Source of the DNA: TH1177 sp042138015 | GTDB taxonomy: Archaea > Thermoproteota > Nitrososphaeria > Nitrososphaerales > Nitrososphaeraceae | Length of the DNA: 30,555 nt | Assembly (NCBI GenBank): GCA_042138015.1 | Contig: JBHIVA010000026.1 | Coordinates: 1-30,555, forward strand | Reading direction: 5' to 3' | Part shown: piece by piece, positions 1-8,179 of the stretch | Numbering within the stretch: the first letter of the stretch is position 1 | How the letters are laid out: every line of letters starts with the position of its first letter | The notes under the pieces: model-generated | Seen by the model: the letters and a program-made list of their open reading frames with translations, nothing else | Databases searched by the model: none | What the model was told of the DNA's origin: nothing | Program-made: the position numbers and the translations under genes

Positions 1-636
1 ATAATCTCTTCATTTATCCTCTTTACAGGTACAAGACACATATTTACTGGAGTTGATGCAACAGGATTCAAAATAACATGTGGATCAGAATATTATACCA
101 GTAGATCTAAATTGAGAAGGAAGAAATATGCTAAACTATCTATCGGAGCAGACGTTCTAAAACAAATTATTTGTTATATCAAGATAAGAAGAGCACCTAT
201 TAGGCATGATAATATAGATTTTGCACCAATTGTAACAAAACTATCTAAAATAAAATCATTATCTGTAGTTGTTGCAGATAAAGGCTACGACAGTGAAGAT
301 AACCATGTACTAGTAAGAGAGAAATTAAATGGATATAGTATAATTCCTCCAAGATATGAAGCTGTACCAATATGGAAGACTCATGGCAGATACAGAAAGA
401 AAATGAAACGAGGATACAACAAGATTCTGTACAATCAGCGTAACAAGGATGAAACTATTGTATCAGTCATAAAGAGATTGTTTGGAGAACATATCTCATC
501 CACACTTGTAAGAATGCAGAACAGAGAATTAACATTACGATGTTTAGCATACAATACTCATAGAATGGTGAAATTGGTTGTTATGGTGATGGTTTCTACA
601 CAGCCACTGCAAACACATCTTTTAAATAGAATATAA
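1..636 (+). CDS. DDE transposase, IS4/IS5-like, 5' part outside the window
   Basis: The reading frame is open from base 1 to the TAA at 634-636, about 211 visible codons, so the N-terminus lies before the window. The pieces expected of a DDE (RNase H fold) insertion-sequence transposase appear in order: GVDATGFK (first Asp, visible residue 19), VADKGYDSED (second Asp, about residue 93), and RNKDETIVSVIKRLFGE (catalytic Glu, about residue 151), followed by the usual CLAYNTHRM-type helix. The enzyme would cut and join the ends of its own element. A TTG at 112 is only an internal codon; homology extends upstream of it. There is no frameshift in the visible part, so the element may be intact. I could not identify a terminal inverted repeat in 637-810 because the left end is missing. 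Confidence 0.85.
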   Translation: MISSFILFTGTRHIFTGVDATGFKITCGSEYYTSRSKLRRKKYAKLSIGADVLKQIICYIKIRRAPIRHDNIDFAPIVTKLSKIKSLSVVVADKGYDSEDNHVLVREKLNGYSIIPPRYEAVPIWKTHGRYRKKMKRGYNKILYNQRNKDETIVSVIKRLFGEHISSTLVRMQNRELTLRCLAYNTHRMVKLVVMVMVSTQPLQTHLLNRI

Positions 637-810
637 TTCAAAGTTTGGCTGAAAGATCTGTTATGAAATAATATATTTAATATTATTATTAATTTAAATC
701 TTGTAAAATATTGTACTCTGTATTATCATTTCTTCTACTAAAGTCTAATTTATGATAGAGATGCAGAATATTATTTACTTAAATAACCTAAACTCCTGTA
801 ATTAACAAGC

Positions 811-1062
811 TTGAATAATAATTCTGTAGAAAAAGAAAAAGATCAACCTGCCTATCACAACCATGAGCCTGATAGCAGTAAAAATGATAACGAAGAAGAA
901 TTGAACAAATTCGAAGAATTAAGTATTAAAATAGATGTATTAGTAGAACTATTATCAGAAAAAGGAATTATAAACAAGAAGATGTATTTAAACAATTTAA
1001 TGATGCATATACATCAAACATCGAAAGCAAAATCTTTTGAGAAATATGATCAAGAAATATAA
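811..1062 (+). CDS. small acidic hypothetical protein
   Basis: This is an 83-residue protein starting with TTG. The first 30 residues are polar, acidic and low in complexity (NNNSVEKEKDQ, then DSSKNDNEEE), so probably disordered. From about residue 33 there is an amphipathic helical part (FEELSIKIDVLVELLSEKG, then NKKMYLNNLMMHIHQ) that could be a short helical hairpin or dimerisation segment. I do not recognise the family. It stands alone, between the transposase and a 640-base gene-free stretch. Its composition looks like coding sequence rather than a shadow. The real start could differ, because TTG is the only standard start near the N-terminus. Confidence 0.5.
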   Translation: MNNNSVEKEKDQPAYHNHEPDSSKNDNEEELNKFEELSIKIDVLVELLSEKGIINKKMYLNNLMMHIHQTSKAKSFEKYDQEI

Positions 1063-1704
1063 ATAAAACGAAATATTCAGTTTTTACTTCAGTTTTTAAA
1101 CAACTTTTAAATTGACTAATGAAGAGTATTATATTAAATAAAATAAACCAATTTTATTACAATAATCATCAATACGTTTGATCTATTATATCAAATTCAT
1201 TTTTTTAATTCTAGTGTCAATTAAACAATGTCATATGAAAAAAATATCTTTTGAGATTCTTAGAGACATGATTATATATTTTTCAAATAATACTAATTTT
1301 TATAATCTGATTTGATAATAAATCAATCAATCGTCTGGATGATTTTTATATATTTTATTTTTCTCGATAAAATACAAATTTTTAGTTGTCCTTATATTAT
1401 TTTTGTTTGAAAATAGATAAAAAGTTTCTGCTATAAGGACATCAACATCTTTTAAAATACTAGTATTATCTTATTTTATGAAGATATAAATTTAAAATCT
1501 CATCAAGTTTATATCTTTAATATTATTTTTATAAATTTATAAATATCAACAAGATTATAAAAGTAATATAATATCTAAAGTTATTTATATTTTATACTTT
1601 GCTTTGTTATTTTAATACTACTCTAGAAGCTTCGAATTATTGTCATTGGAAAAATCCAATATTAAATCAGAAGATTCAAAAATCTGTTTCGTAAAGTAAT
1701 ATTT
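1063..1704. other. gene-free AT-rich stretch with one inverted repeat
   Basis: I see no convincing coding frame on either strand. The one clear structure is the inverted repeat TGTCCTTATA (1387-1396) / TATAAGGACA (1432-1441). The end of the stretch should carry the promoter of the msrB-msrA pair, but I cannot single out one TATA box among the many AT-rich candidates. Confidence 0.5.
1387..1441. repeat. 10-bp perfect inverted repeat with 35-nt spacer
   Basis: TGTCCTTATA at 1387-1396 is the exact reverse complement of TATAAGGACA at 1432-1441. The G/C-containing arms stand out in an A/T-only background. It may be a transcript hairpin, a regulator site or the ends of a decayed miniature element; nothing nearby decides between these. 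Confidence 0.45.
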
Positions 1705-2088
1705 ATGGAGTACAATAAGCTAAATCCAGAAGAAGAAAAGGTTATTGTGTATAAAGCAACAGAACCTCCTTTTAGTGGAGAATATGACAATTTTTATGAA
1801 GAGGGAACATACATCTGTAAAAAGTGTAATTCCCCTCTTTTTTCATCAAAAAGCAAGTTTAATTCCGGTTGTGGTTGGCCAAGTTTTGATGAATATATAC
1901 CTAATGCAATAAGACATGTACCTGATCCTGATGGTGTAAGAACAGAAATAGAATGTCAAAATTGTGGGGGGCATTTAGGACATGAATTTCTAGGAGAGAA
2001 CTTGACTGAAAAAAACAGGAGAGAATGTGTTAATTCATTATCTATAAGATTTATTCCGAAAGAGAAGGAGTTGCCAGAAAGTAAATGA
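1705..2088 (+). CDS. msrB: peptide-methionine (R)-S-oxide reductase MsrB
   Basis: This 127-residue protein reduces the R epimer of methionine sulfoxide in oxidised proteins, in the cytoplasm. Family marks seen: two zinc-binding CxxC pairs (C38/C41 in CKKC and C84/C87 in CQNC), the substrate-pocket block GCGWPSF (56-61), GGHLGHEF (88-95), and the catalytic cysteine C108 in RRECVNSLSIRF. C56 in GCGWPSF may serve as the resolving cysteine, as in many MsrBs. The length fits the single-domain family. It overlaps the next gene, msrA, by four bases (ATGA), so the two are probably co-transcribed and translationally coupled. Thioredoxin would be the expected electron donor; none is encoded here. Confidence 0.95.
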   Translation: MEYNKLNPEEEKVIVYKATEPPFSGEYDNFYEEGTYICKKCNSPLFSSKSKFNSGCGWPSFDEYIPNAIRHVPDPDGVRTEIECQNCGGHLGHEFLGENLTEKNRRECVNSLSIRFIPKEKELPESK

Positions 2089-2639
2089 AGAATAGTGAAA
2101 TTGAATTAGCCACACTTGCCAATGGATGTTTTTGGTGTACTGAAGCAATATTTAAACAAATTAAAGGTGTCAAATCCATTCTACCTGGTTATACTGGAGG
2201 AGTAATAGATAATCCCTCTTATGAAGAGGTGTGCACTGGGAAATCAGGTCATGCAGAAGCAATTCAGATTGAATTTGATCCGAAAGTGACTTCTTTTGAG
2301 AAAATACTTGATATATTCTGGAATACACATGATCCTACTACGCTTAATAGACAAGGCAATGACGTTGGTACTCAATATCGTTCTGCAATATTTTATCATA
2401 ATGAATTACAAAAAGAGATCGCAGAAAATTCCAAAAGAGATATTGAGGACAAAAATATTTACAAAGATCCGATTGTAACAGAAATTGTACCTTTTAAAAA
2501 ATTTTATGTTGCAGAAGATTATCACAAAGATTACTACAATAAACACATGGATGCCCCCTATTGCAATTTTGTTATTTACCCAAAATTGGATAAACTTTAT
2601 AAGAAATATGGAAATGAAATTAAAGATGAGTATAAGTAG
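2085..2639 (+). CDS. msrA: peptide-methionine (S)-S-oxide reductase MsrA
   Basis: This 184-residue protein reduces the S epimer of methionine sulfoxide, complementing the upstream MsrB. The catalytic motif GCFWCTE has the nucleophile C15, with C18 in the position used by CxxC-type MsrAs. Also present are GYTGG (35-39), SGHAE (54-58) and DVGTQYRSAIF (93-103), all diagnostic. C160 (APYCNF) is near the C-terminus and could take part in recycling. The ATG overlaps the msrB stop as ATGA at 2085-2088, which fixes the start and implies a two-gene operon. It is of normal length with no disruption. It converges with the malic enzyme gene. Confidence 0.95.
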   Translation: MKNSEIELATLANGCFWCTEAIFKQIKGVKSILPGYTGGVIDNPSYEEVCTGKSGHAEAIQIEFDPKVTSFEKILDIFWNTHDPTTLNRQGNDVGTQYRSAIFYHNELQKEIAENSKRDIEDKNIYKDPIVTEIVPFKKFYVAEDYHKDYYNKHMDAPYCNFVIYPKLDKLYKKYGNEIKDEYK

Positions 2640-2844
2640 AAATCAGAAATAACTTTTCATTGTTCTATATAAAATAATAGAATTAAATTGAAAAATTGTT
2701 AATGTCATAAATTCAAAATAAGTGTTTATTTGAATTTATAAATTTATCATATAATTCAAGTTTTACTCCCATATTTTTTACTTGCTCAAATTTGAGTATA
2801 CAATATACAACATTCTTTAAACCAATTATTAAAATACATACTTT

Positions 2845-4035
2845 CTATTTAGCTAAATGTTGCTTTAAAGTCTCCTTTATAGTTTGAGTTACAATAGGTA
2901 GTATTCTCTGATCATTAATTTGTGGAATTATATAATCTTCTTTAAGATTTTTTTTGTCCACCAATCCTGCAATGGCTTTTGCAACTGTAACAAGTAGATC
3001 TTCACTTAGAACCTTTATTCGAAGATCCAATAATGACCTAATAAATGATGGGAATATAGTAGCATTATTAATTTGGTTGGGAAAATCTGTTCTTCCTGTA
3101 GCTATTATTCTAGCACCTCCTTTTTTCGACTCTTGAGGTAATATTTCTGGATTGGGATTACTTAAAGCAAAAATAATTGGATTTTGAGTCATAGATTTAA
3201 CCATTTCACCTGTTACTATATTGCTTTTGCCGGAAACCCCAATAAAAACATCTGCTTCTTTTAATGAACTTTGTAAATCTCGATTGATTTTTTTTGGATT
3301 AGTTTTTATTGCTATTTCTTGTTTGTATGGATTTGTAGATAGATCTTCTCTACCTTCATAAATTGACCCACGGCTATCTATCACAATCATATTTCTACAT
3401 CCTGCTGTGTGAAGAATCTTAGTAATCCCATAACCTGCAGAACCTGCACCTAATATTACGATACGTATATTATCCAAATTTTTATTCAACAAATTCAAAG
3501 CATTAAGTAGAGCAGATAGAGTAATAATAGCTATTCCATGTTGATCATCGTGAAAAACAGGTAAAGAGATTTCTTTCTTTAATCTTTCAACAATATCCAA
3601 AACTTTTGGAGATTCGATATCTTCTATATTAATTGCACCAAACATAGGTTCAATATATTTAACAAATTTTATAATTTCTTCTTTATCTTGTGTAGCAATA
3701 CATAGTGGTATAGCATTTATTCCACTTAATAACTTCATCAAAACAGATTTTCCCTCCATAACCGGGATTGCTCCATCAGGGCCTATATTTCCCAGACCCA
3801 ATACTCTAGTACCGTCACAGATTATGGCTACATTATTCCACTTTGAGGTATATTCATATGCCAATTTCTTGTCTTTACTTATTTCGTTTGCCACATATGC
3901 TACACCGGGAGTATATATTAGATTTATAAGACCATTTTCTTTTTCGAACATACCTTCAGCAGGAACACGATTGTGAATCTCTATTTTACCTCTAAGCATC
4001 CTGTGAAGATTTAAAGAATCTTCTTTTAAATTCAA
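2845..4035 (-). CDS. NAD(P)-dependent malic enzyme
   Basis: This 396-residue short-form malic enzyme oxidatively decarboxylates malate to pyruvate, making NAD(P)H in the cytoplasm. Visible motifs: YTPGVAYVANEI (41-52) with the proton-donor tyrosine, DGTRVLGLGNIGPDGAIPV (74-92), EGKSVLMK (94-101) with the general-base lysine, metal-binding FHDDQHG (161-167), the Rossmann loop GAGSAGYG (197-204), and ALSNPNPEI followed by ATGRTDFPNQINN. The length matches bacterial and archaeal single-module enzymes without the C-terminal phosphotransacetylase-like domain. Cofactor preference cannot be read with confidence. The gene is single, and its 3' end faces msrA across about 200 bases. The ATG at 4033-4035 fits the family N-terminus. 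Confidence 0.93.
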   Translation of the reverse strand: MNLKEDSLNLHRMLRGKIEIHNRVPAEGMFEKENGLINLIYTPGVAYVANEISKDKKLAYEYTSKWNNVAIICDGTRVLGLGNIGPDGAIPVMEGKSVLMKLLSGINAIPLCIATQDKEEIIKFVKYIEPMFGAINIEDIESPKVLDIVERLKKEISLPVFHDDQHGIAIITLSALLNALNLLNKNLDNIRIVILGAGSAGYGITKILHTAGCRNMIVIDSRGSIYEGREDLSTNPYKQEIAIKTNPKKINRDLQSSLKEADVFIGVSGKSNIVTGEMVKSMTQNPIIFALSNPNPEILPQESKKGGARIIATGRTDFPNQINNATIFPSFIRSLLDLRIKVLSEDLLVTVAKAIAGLVDKKNLKEDYIIPQINDQRILPIVTQTIKETLKQHLAK

Positions 4036-4515
4036 TTATAATTACTGACAAAGTATGGTATTATTTATTATTTTACAAAAATTAGTTTTATAATTGTAAT
4101 CGCTATATTATCTATTTTTACTCATGAACTAAAATTAATTAATGACTTATTTCTAAAAGGTGGATCTACTAAGACAATTTCCCCGAATAATCACTTTCTG
4201 ATATTCTTGTTCTAACATTGATAGATAGAAAAATTTGAATAACTTGAATGCCTTTTAAAAGCACCTGTTTGCATTCAATAATAAGTGAACCCCTTACTGA
4301 TAGAAATTACATAAAATACTATATTATTAATATTTCAAATATTATCCTTATGCACTTTTTTGTTAGTTAACGATTATACTTTGTATTAAGTATACTGTAT
4401 TTAGTCATATAACTAAAATTGATAACTAAAAAAATAATTATGAAGAAACTAGGAAAATGTGATTACAGGGTTCTTTAAACTTTATTTTATATAAATAATT
4501 GAAAAATCATACTGT
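4036..4515. other. gene-free stretch upstream of the malic enzyme
   Basis: About 480 AT-rich bases without a convincing gene. It should hold the malic-enzyme promoter and the 3' end of the 83-residue minus-strand gene. On the minus strand between roughly 4130 and 4300 there are short open pieces in different frames, one reading GEIVLVDPPF, but they do not assemble into a recognisable gene. Confidence 0.4.
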
Positions 4516-4767
4516 TCAAAATCGAAGATCATCTATACTGTTAAGTCCTTCTGGAGTAACAATATATGTACCATTTTTATCCACTGACACCCATTTTATT
4601 TCTTTTAGGAAATCTGTTATAGAATAAACAAATTTTTTGTTTTTATATTCCTTTGAAACTGAATCCACAGTGAAATTTTGATTATTTTCTTTGATTTTTC
4701 TTAAAATATGTCGCGCAAGTTCTAAACCACCCAGTCTAGTACTATAGTTACTAGAGTTTATTGACAT
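4516..4767 (-). CDS. small winged-helix-like hypothetical protein
   Basis: This 83-residue protein has a clear ATG. The order of predicted elements (helix LELARHILRKIKEN, helix around TVDSVSKEYKN, helix VYSITDFLKEIKW, then a strand-turn-strand VSVDKNGTYIVTPEG) resembles a small winged helix-turn-helix, so a DNA-binding role is possible. No family signature is certain and I give no function. It is transcribed away from the moaD gene, so the 428 bases between them form a divergent promoter region. Confidence 0.6.
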   Translation of the reverse strand: MSINSSNYSTRLGGLELARHILRKIKENNQNFTVDSVSKEYKNKKFVYSITDFLKEIKWVSVDKNGTYIVTPEGLNSIDDLRF

Positions 4768-5195
4768 ATTTTTTCATCCTCTTTACCATGACATACAATT
4801 TTCATACTAGATTAAAAACATATAGATCTATTTAAATCAGTATCTTACTATCTTTTTGGCTATTCAATTATTACCTTTGTTGTAATGATAAATGTGTCAT
4901 TTGTTAAATGGTTATGTTTTAAATATATTTTAGTTATAGCAAGAGATAAAATAATAATTATAAAAAGTTAAGATATGAGTAAAAATCGTATTACATTTCT
5001 CAGTAGATAATAGTAAATGAGAATTTTTATATCTATAATATAACTATAAGATTTTTAGGAACATTTTACTATTTGGAACTATTTGAATAAATCAAATGTA
5101 TGATATATTTCAAATAATATAATCATCCTATCCTATAAAATTAATATCATTTTAGGAAAAATTGATATAATATTTACTATAAAATGTAGACCAAA
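4768..5195. promoter_or_regulatory. divergent intergenic region between the winged-helix-like gene and moaD
   Basis: 428 very AT-rich bases separate two divergently read genes, so both promoters must lie here. Many TATA-like strings occur, and I cannot choose between them by eye. No gene, tRNA or clear palindrome was found. Confidence 0.35.
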
Positions 5196-5465
5196 ATGCA
5201 AAAGGACGCACTTACTGCTTTAAATGTAAATTTGTTTGGAATATTAAGAGAGAGGGTGAAAAGTAGCAATTTAGTTATTTCTATTAAAAATAATTCAATT
5301 TCATTAAAAGATCTTAGGAAATATGTGTTAGAGTTATATCCTGCTCTTGATTTAAATGATATAAACTTTGTATTTGCTGTTAATAGAGTAATAATAACCA
5401 ATGAAGATATCATTGTATTCCCTCACGATGAGATTGCATTAATCCCTCCAATAAGTGGAGGGTAA
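5196..5465 (+). CDS. moaD: MoaD/ThiS-type ubiquitin-fold sulfur carrier (SAMP-like)
   Basis: This 89-residue beta-grasp protein ends in ISGG, the di-glycine tail that E1-like MoeB/ThiF/UbaA enzymes adenylate and thiocarboxylate. Other MoaD marks are the first strand NVNLFGILRE, the segment SLKDLRKYVLELYP, and the FPHDEIALIPPISGG ending. The likely role is donating sulfur for molybdopterin synthesis; archaeal homologues can also act as protein modifiers (SAMPs), and the sequence cannot tell which. The 16-codon open frame beginning four bases after its stop looks like the start of MoaE, its usual partner. A MoeA-like gene converges from the other side, supporting a molybdenum-cofactor role. Confidence 0.88.
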   Translation: MQKDALTALNVNLFGILRERVKSSNLVISIKNNSISLKDLRKYVLELYPALDLNDINFVFAVNRVIITNEDIIVFPHDEIALIPPISGG

Positions 5466-5468
5466 ATT

Positions 5469-5519
5469 ATGGGTAGTGATAATGCTATTTCGATAACAAG
5501 AGATTTAACCATAAAGTAA
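5469..5519 (+). pseudogene. possible truncated moaE stub
   Basis: Directly after moaD, an ATG opens a 16-codon frame reading MGSDNAISITRDLTIK and then TAA. The piece ISITRDL matches my recollection of MoaE N-termini (large subunit of molybdopterin synthase, pattern ISIT+D/E), and the location is where moaE is often found. The downstream sequence in all three frames does not continue the MoaE core (VTFxGxxR). It may be a decayed moaE remnant or a chance open frame. Confidence 0.3.
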
Positions 5520-5731
5520 AAATAATAGGCGTATATTAGGTAGGAAAAATAAGTATCAATGACGTCTAATCTTAGTGTAATGAGATCCTAATGACAATGT
5601 TATATGCATTCATAATATGGAGATTGAAATTTGTTATATACATACAATCATAAATAACTTTTGAAAAAATAGACTATTAAAATTAAAATATATGATGTAT
5701 TTATTGCAAATCCATATAGAATCTGAAAGTG

Positions 5732-7021
5732 TTATAGAAAATCTATTGGATTTCCAGATGAAAAAGAAAAACCAGGAAGTAAATTTACTTTAACATTTTC
5801 CCCTTTATTTATATTTGTGATATTTTCTTGAACAAATATATAACCATTTGCTCTAGTCATTACTATCAAATTTGCGGTATCTCCAATTATTGGTGTAGCA
5901 TTTATGATATTTGTTTTTGAAATTGATAACCTAACATATAATATTTTCGCAAAATTTTGAAATTTTTCCCTAGCTCTCCAATTTTCAGTAATTTGTGCAT
6001 ACATGAAAGTCTTGTTATTATATGATAATCCAATTAAAGATCTAATAATTGGCATAGCTAATACAATGAAAGCATTAATGGCTCCTTGTATAGGTCCAGG
6101 TAATATAATAATAGGTTTAGACTTTAATACAGCGATTTTAGTTACTCTTCCTCTATCTAATCTCAGTCCACCAGCAAGAATTCCAGGGATTCCCATTCGA
6201 TTAATTGATTCTACAATTAGATCCTTATCTCCAACAGAAGAGCCGCCTATAGTTAGAATAATATCACATTTTGAGATTGCATGGTTTATCTTACTTTGTA
6301 TATCATCAATACTATCAGATGTTATTCCTATATCAATTGGAATTCCGCCAGAAGCTTTAACCAAGTTAGAAATTATTTGACCATTAGTATTTAGAATCTT
6401 TCCGTAAATAACGTCGTCAATATTATTAGTTAATTCGCTTCCCGTTGGAATAATTGCGACCTTAGGTTTTTTGAATATATTTAGTTTTTTAATACCAATA
6501 AACTTCAATAAAGAAATATCTTGAGGTCTTATTATATGTCCTTTTTTAAAGACAATTTTATTTTTAGTGATGTTCTCTCCTGCAGGTGTTATAAATGACC
6601 CTTTTGAAAATTCTGAGAAAATTTTGATTGATCTATCAATTAAATTAAATTTTACGTATTCAATAGGAATAACTGTATCAGAATTTTTAGGTAAGTATCC
6701 TCCGGTAGGTATTCTGGCACATTCTCTTCTTTGTAAAGGCTCAGTTTTAGTATTTCCAAGATTGATATCAGTTATTACTTTTAGTGTTATTGGTTTCAAA
6801 TTAGAAGCTCCTTTTATATCATCATGAAGAACAGCAAAACCATCCATATTAGAAGTATCATTTATTGGAATATTGATAGAGGAAATAAAATCATTATACA
6901 AAACTCTACCTAACGATTCATTAGTATTGACTTCTTCTGATATAGGTCGAGCATTAATATTCTTTATCAGTTTAGTAAATGCAGTTTGGATGGATGAATA
7001 TAATATTGAATGTTTATGCAT
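5732..7021 (-). CDS. moeA: MoeA-like molybdopterin molybdenumtransferase
   Basis: This 429-residue protein of the MoeA family would insert molybdate into adenylylated molybdopterin. Visible blocks: DTSNMDGFAV (55-64), IPTGGYLPKNSDTVIPIEY (104-122), PTGSEL (192-197), the MPT-binding stretch GKILNTNGQII (207-217), GGSSVGDKD (259-267, usually GGVSVGDYD), and the C-terminal domain IV beta barrel. The loop that usually reads LPGNPVSA is LPGPIQGAINAF (307-318), and the preceding KPGKP loop is RLDRGRVTKIAV. This departs from the classical bacterial enzyme and may mark an archaeal subfamily, possibly with different substrate handling. It converges with moaD. Start chosen at the ATG at 7019-7021. Confidence 0.88.
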   Translation of the reverse strand: MHKHSILYSSIQTAFTKLIKNINARPISEEVNTNESLGRVLYNDFISSINIPINDTSNMDGFAVLHDDIKGASNLKPITLKVITDINLGNTKTEPLQRRECARIPTGGYLPKNSDTVIPIEYVKFNLIDRSIKIFSEFSKGSFITPAGENITKNKIVFKKGHIIRPQDISLLKFIGIKKLNIFKKPKVAIIPTGSELTNNIDDVIYGKILNTNGQIISNLVKASGGIPIDIGITSDSIDDIQSKINHAISKCDIILTIGGSSVGDKDLIVESINRMGIPGILAGGLRLDRGRVTKIAVLKSKPIIILPGPIQGAINAFIVLAMPIIRSLIGLSYNNKTFMYAQITENWRAREKFQNFAKILYVRLSISKTNIINATPIIGDTANLIVMTRANGYIFVQENITNINKGENVKVNLLPGFSFSSGNPIDFL

Positions 7022-7323
7022 TGATATTTATCAGTTTAGAAGTAATATAATAGGATTATTAATTTACCATCTACAATCTAATCCTTTTTACATATTTCTA
7101 ATTATATTTTACATTATTAGTAGTGATACAACAAAAAGTTTCCGTTTAGTTTCTAACAATAATTATTATGTTTATAAACATTTACCACGATGTAAATGCA
7201 CATATATAGAATGAAAAATTTGTGCTCAATGAATGTTCATTTCTTTCGATAAAATAGATATCTGTTAGAGTAAATTTATTCATAAGATGTATCGTTTATT
7301 TTAATGTGATTTCGAAAATGCTT
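7022..7323. other. intergenic region upstream of moeA
   Basis: About 300 AT-rich bases between the moeA start and the 3' end of the broken small heat-shock gene. No supported gene; the long open frame on the plus strand here is the antisense of moeA running into non-coding DNA. The moeA promoter should lie within the first 100 bases. Confidence 0.35.
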
Positions 7324-7867
7324 CTAGATTCTAGAGAAAAAATAATTAGAAATGGTTATTCTACTTTGATCTACAGGTTTTTGTCTAGGCAGTTCATTTA
7401 CTCTGACTTTCAATTCCAATATTCCATTTGTATATGATGTCTTTGTAGAAAAGTCTTTTAATTCCATATCCAAAGGAATTTCACTTTGATATTTTTTATC
7501 GCCATGTTAAGCCTCTATCTTAATGTTATTTTGAGATATGTTTATTTGAATATCTTCCTTAGCAACGCCGGGCATTTCAGCAGTAATCGCATAGGTATTT
7601 CCTTTGCGTTCTTATCAGCTAGAGGTTCTCTTACATTATTCTTATTTATCGATTCTCTTAGTTCACGTGTTTTATTTCCATATTCATATACGTTGGTCTT
7701 ACCATCTGAACCTACTATAATTTGATACCCATAATAATATGGAAGATTATCTTCTATTGATAGTCTACTTTCATCAATAGCATAAGCATTTTATTCAATA
7801 TATCTTCTGTTTTTACAAAGTCTTTGTCAAAATCAAATGTTCTCTTCCATTCTCTTAATATTCTTAT
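7324..7867 (-). pseudogene. broken small heat-shock protein (Hsp20/alpha-crystallin) gene
   Basis: Read on the minus strand in shifting frames, this region spells an archaeal Hsp20 chaperone. An N-terminal part contains WKRTFDFDKDF. After a frameshift near 7785-7795 comes LPYYYGYQIIVGSDGK and NVREPLADK. After a second shift near 7597-7605 comes YAITAEMPGVAKEDIQINIS, then IEA-stop-HGDKKYQSEIPLDM and SYTNGILELKVRVNELP. The conserved glutamate of the IEAEHGD block has become TAA (7507-7509). No ATG, GTG or TTG fits the N-terminus; the frame begins near an ATA at 7865-7867. A 79-codon plus-strand open frame at 7486-7725 is its antisense shadow. The number and variety of lesions points to a true pseudogene rather than a single read error. 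Confidence 0.85.
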
Positions 7868-8179
7868 ATTACAATTAGGAATATATATTACATTATATAT
7901 ATGCTTCTTACATTCAAATCATAAATTTACAAATAAAGAGAAAAATAGTTATCTAAATTTAGATTTAAGAAATTCATTATAAAACTTCAGGAAAAGTCGA
8001 TTTGAAATCGAGCATTGTCTTAACTGCTCAAAAATGAAATTTTGGAAAGGACGATCAAAAAAAAGTATTATTATGAGTTTATTAAAAATAATAAACTATT
8101 AACAGTATTAAATGGATTCAAATTCCATTCAAATCATTAAAATTAAAAAAGAATAAGAACTACATTTTTCTTCTATATA
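7868..8179. other. gene-free stretch before the Rieske fusion gene
   Basis: About 310 AT-rich bases without a gene on either strand. It must contain the promoter of the 8180 gene, and formerly that of the divergent heat-shock gene. The sequence TTCAAATTCCATTCAAAT near 8117 is a short imperfect direct repeat; nothing else stands out. Confidence 0.35.

Noticed and set aside
637..810. Right inverted repeat of the insertion sequence
   Set aside because: Without the left end of the element no repeat can be matched, so no boundary can be claimed.
2296..2478. 60-codon open frame inside msrA
   Set aside because: It is in another frame within a certain gene.
4130..4300. Minus-strand pieces reading GEIVLVDPPF and IIECKQVLLKG, suggesting a methyltransferase remnant
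   Set aside because: The pieces lie in different frames, are short, and no further methyltransferase motif follows. Chance is the simpler explanation.
6003..7214. Plus-strand open frames across the moeA region
   Set aside because: They are mirror images of the moeA coding sequence and have no family motifs.
7486..7725. 79-codon plus-strand open frame
   Set aside because: It is antisense to the broken Hsp20 gene; the minus strand carries the recognisable alpha-crystallin sequence.
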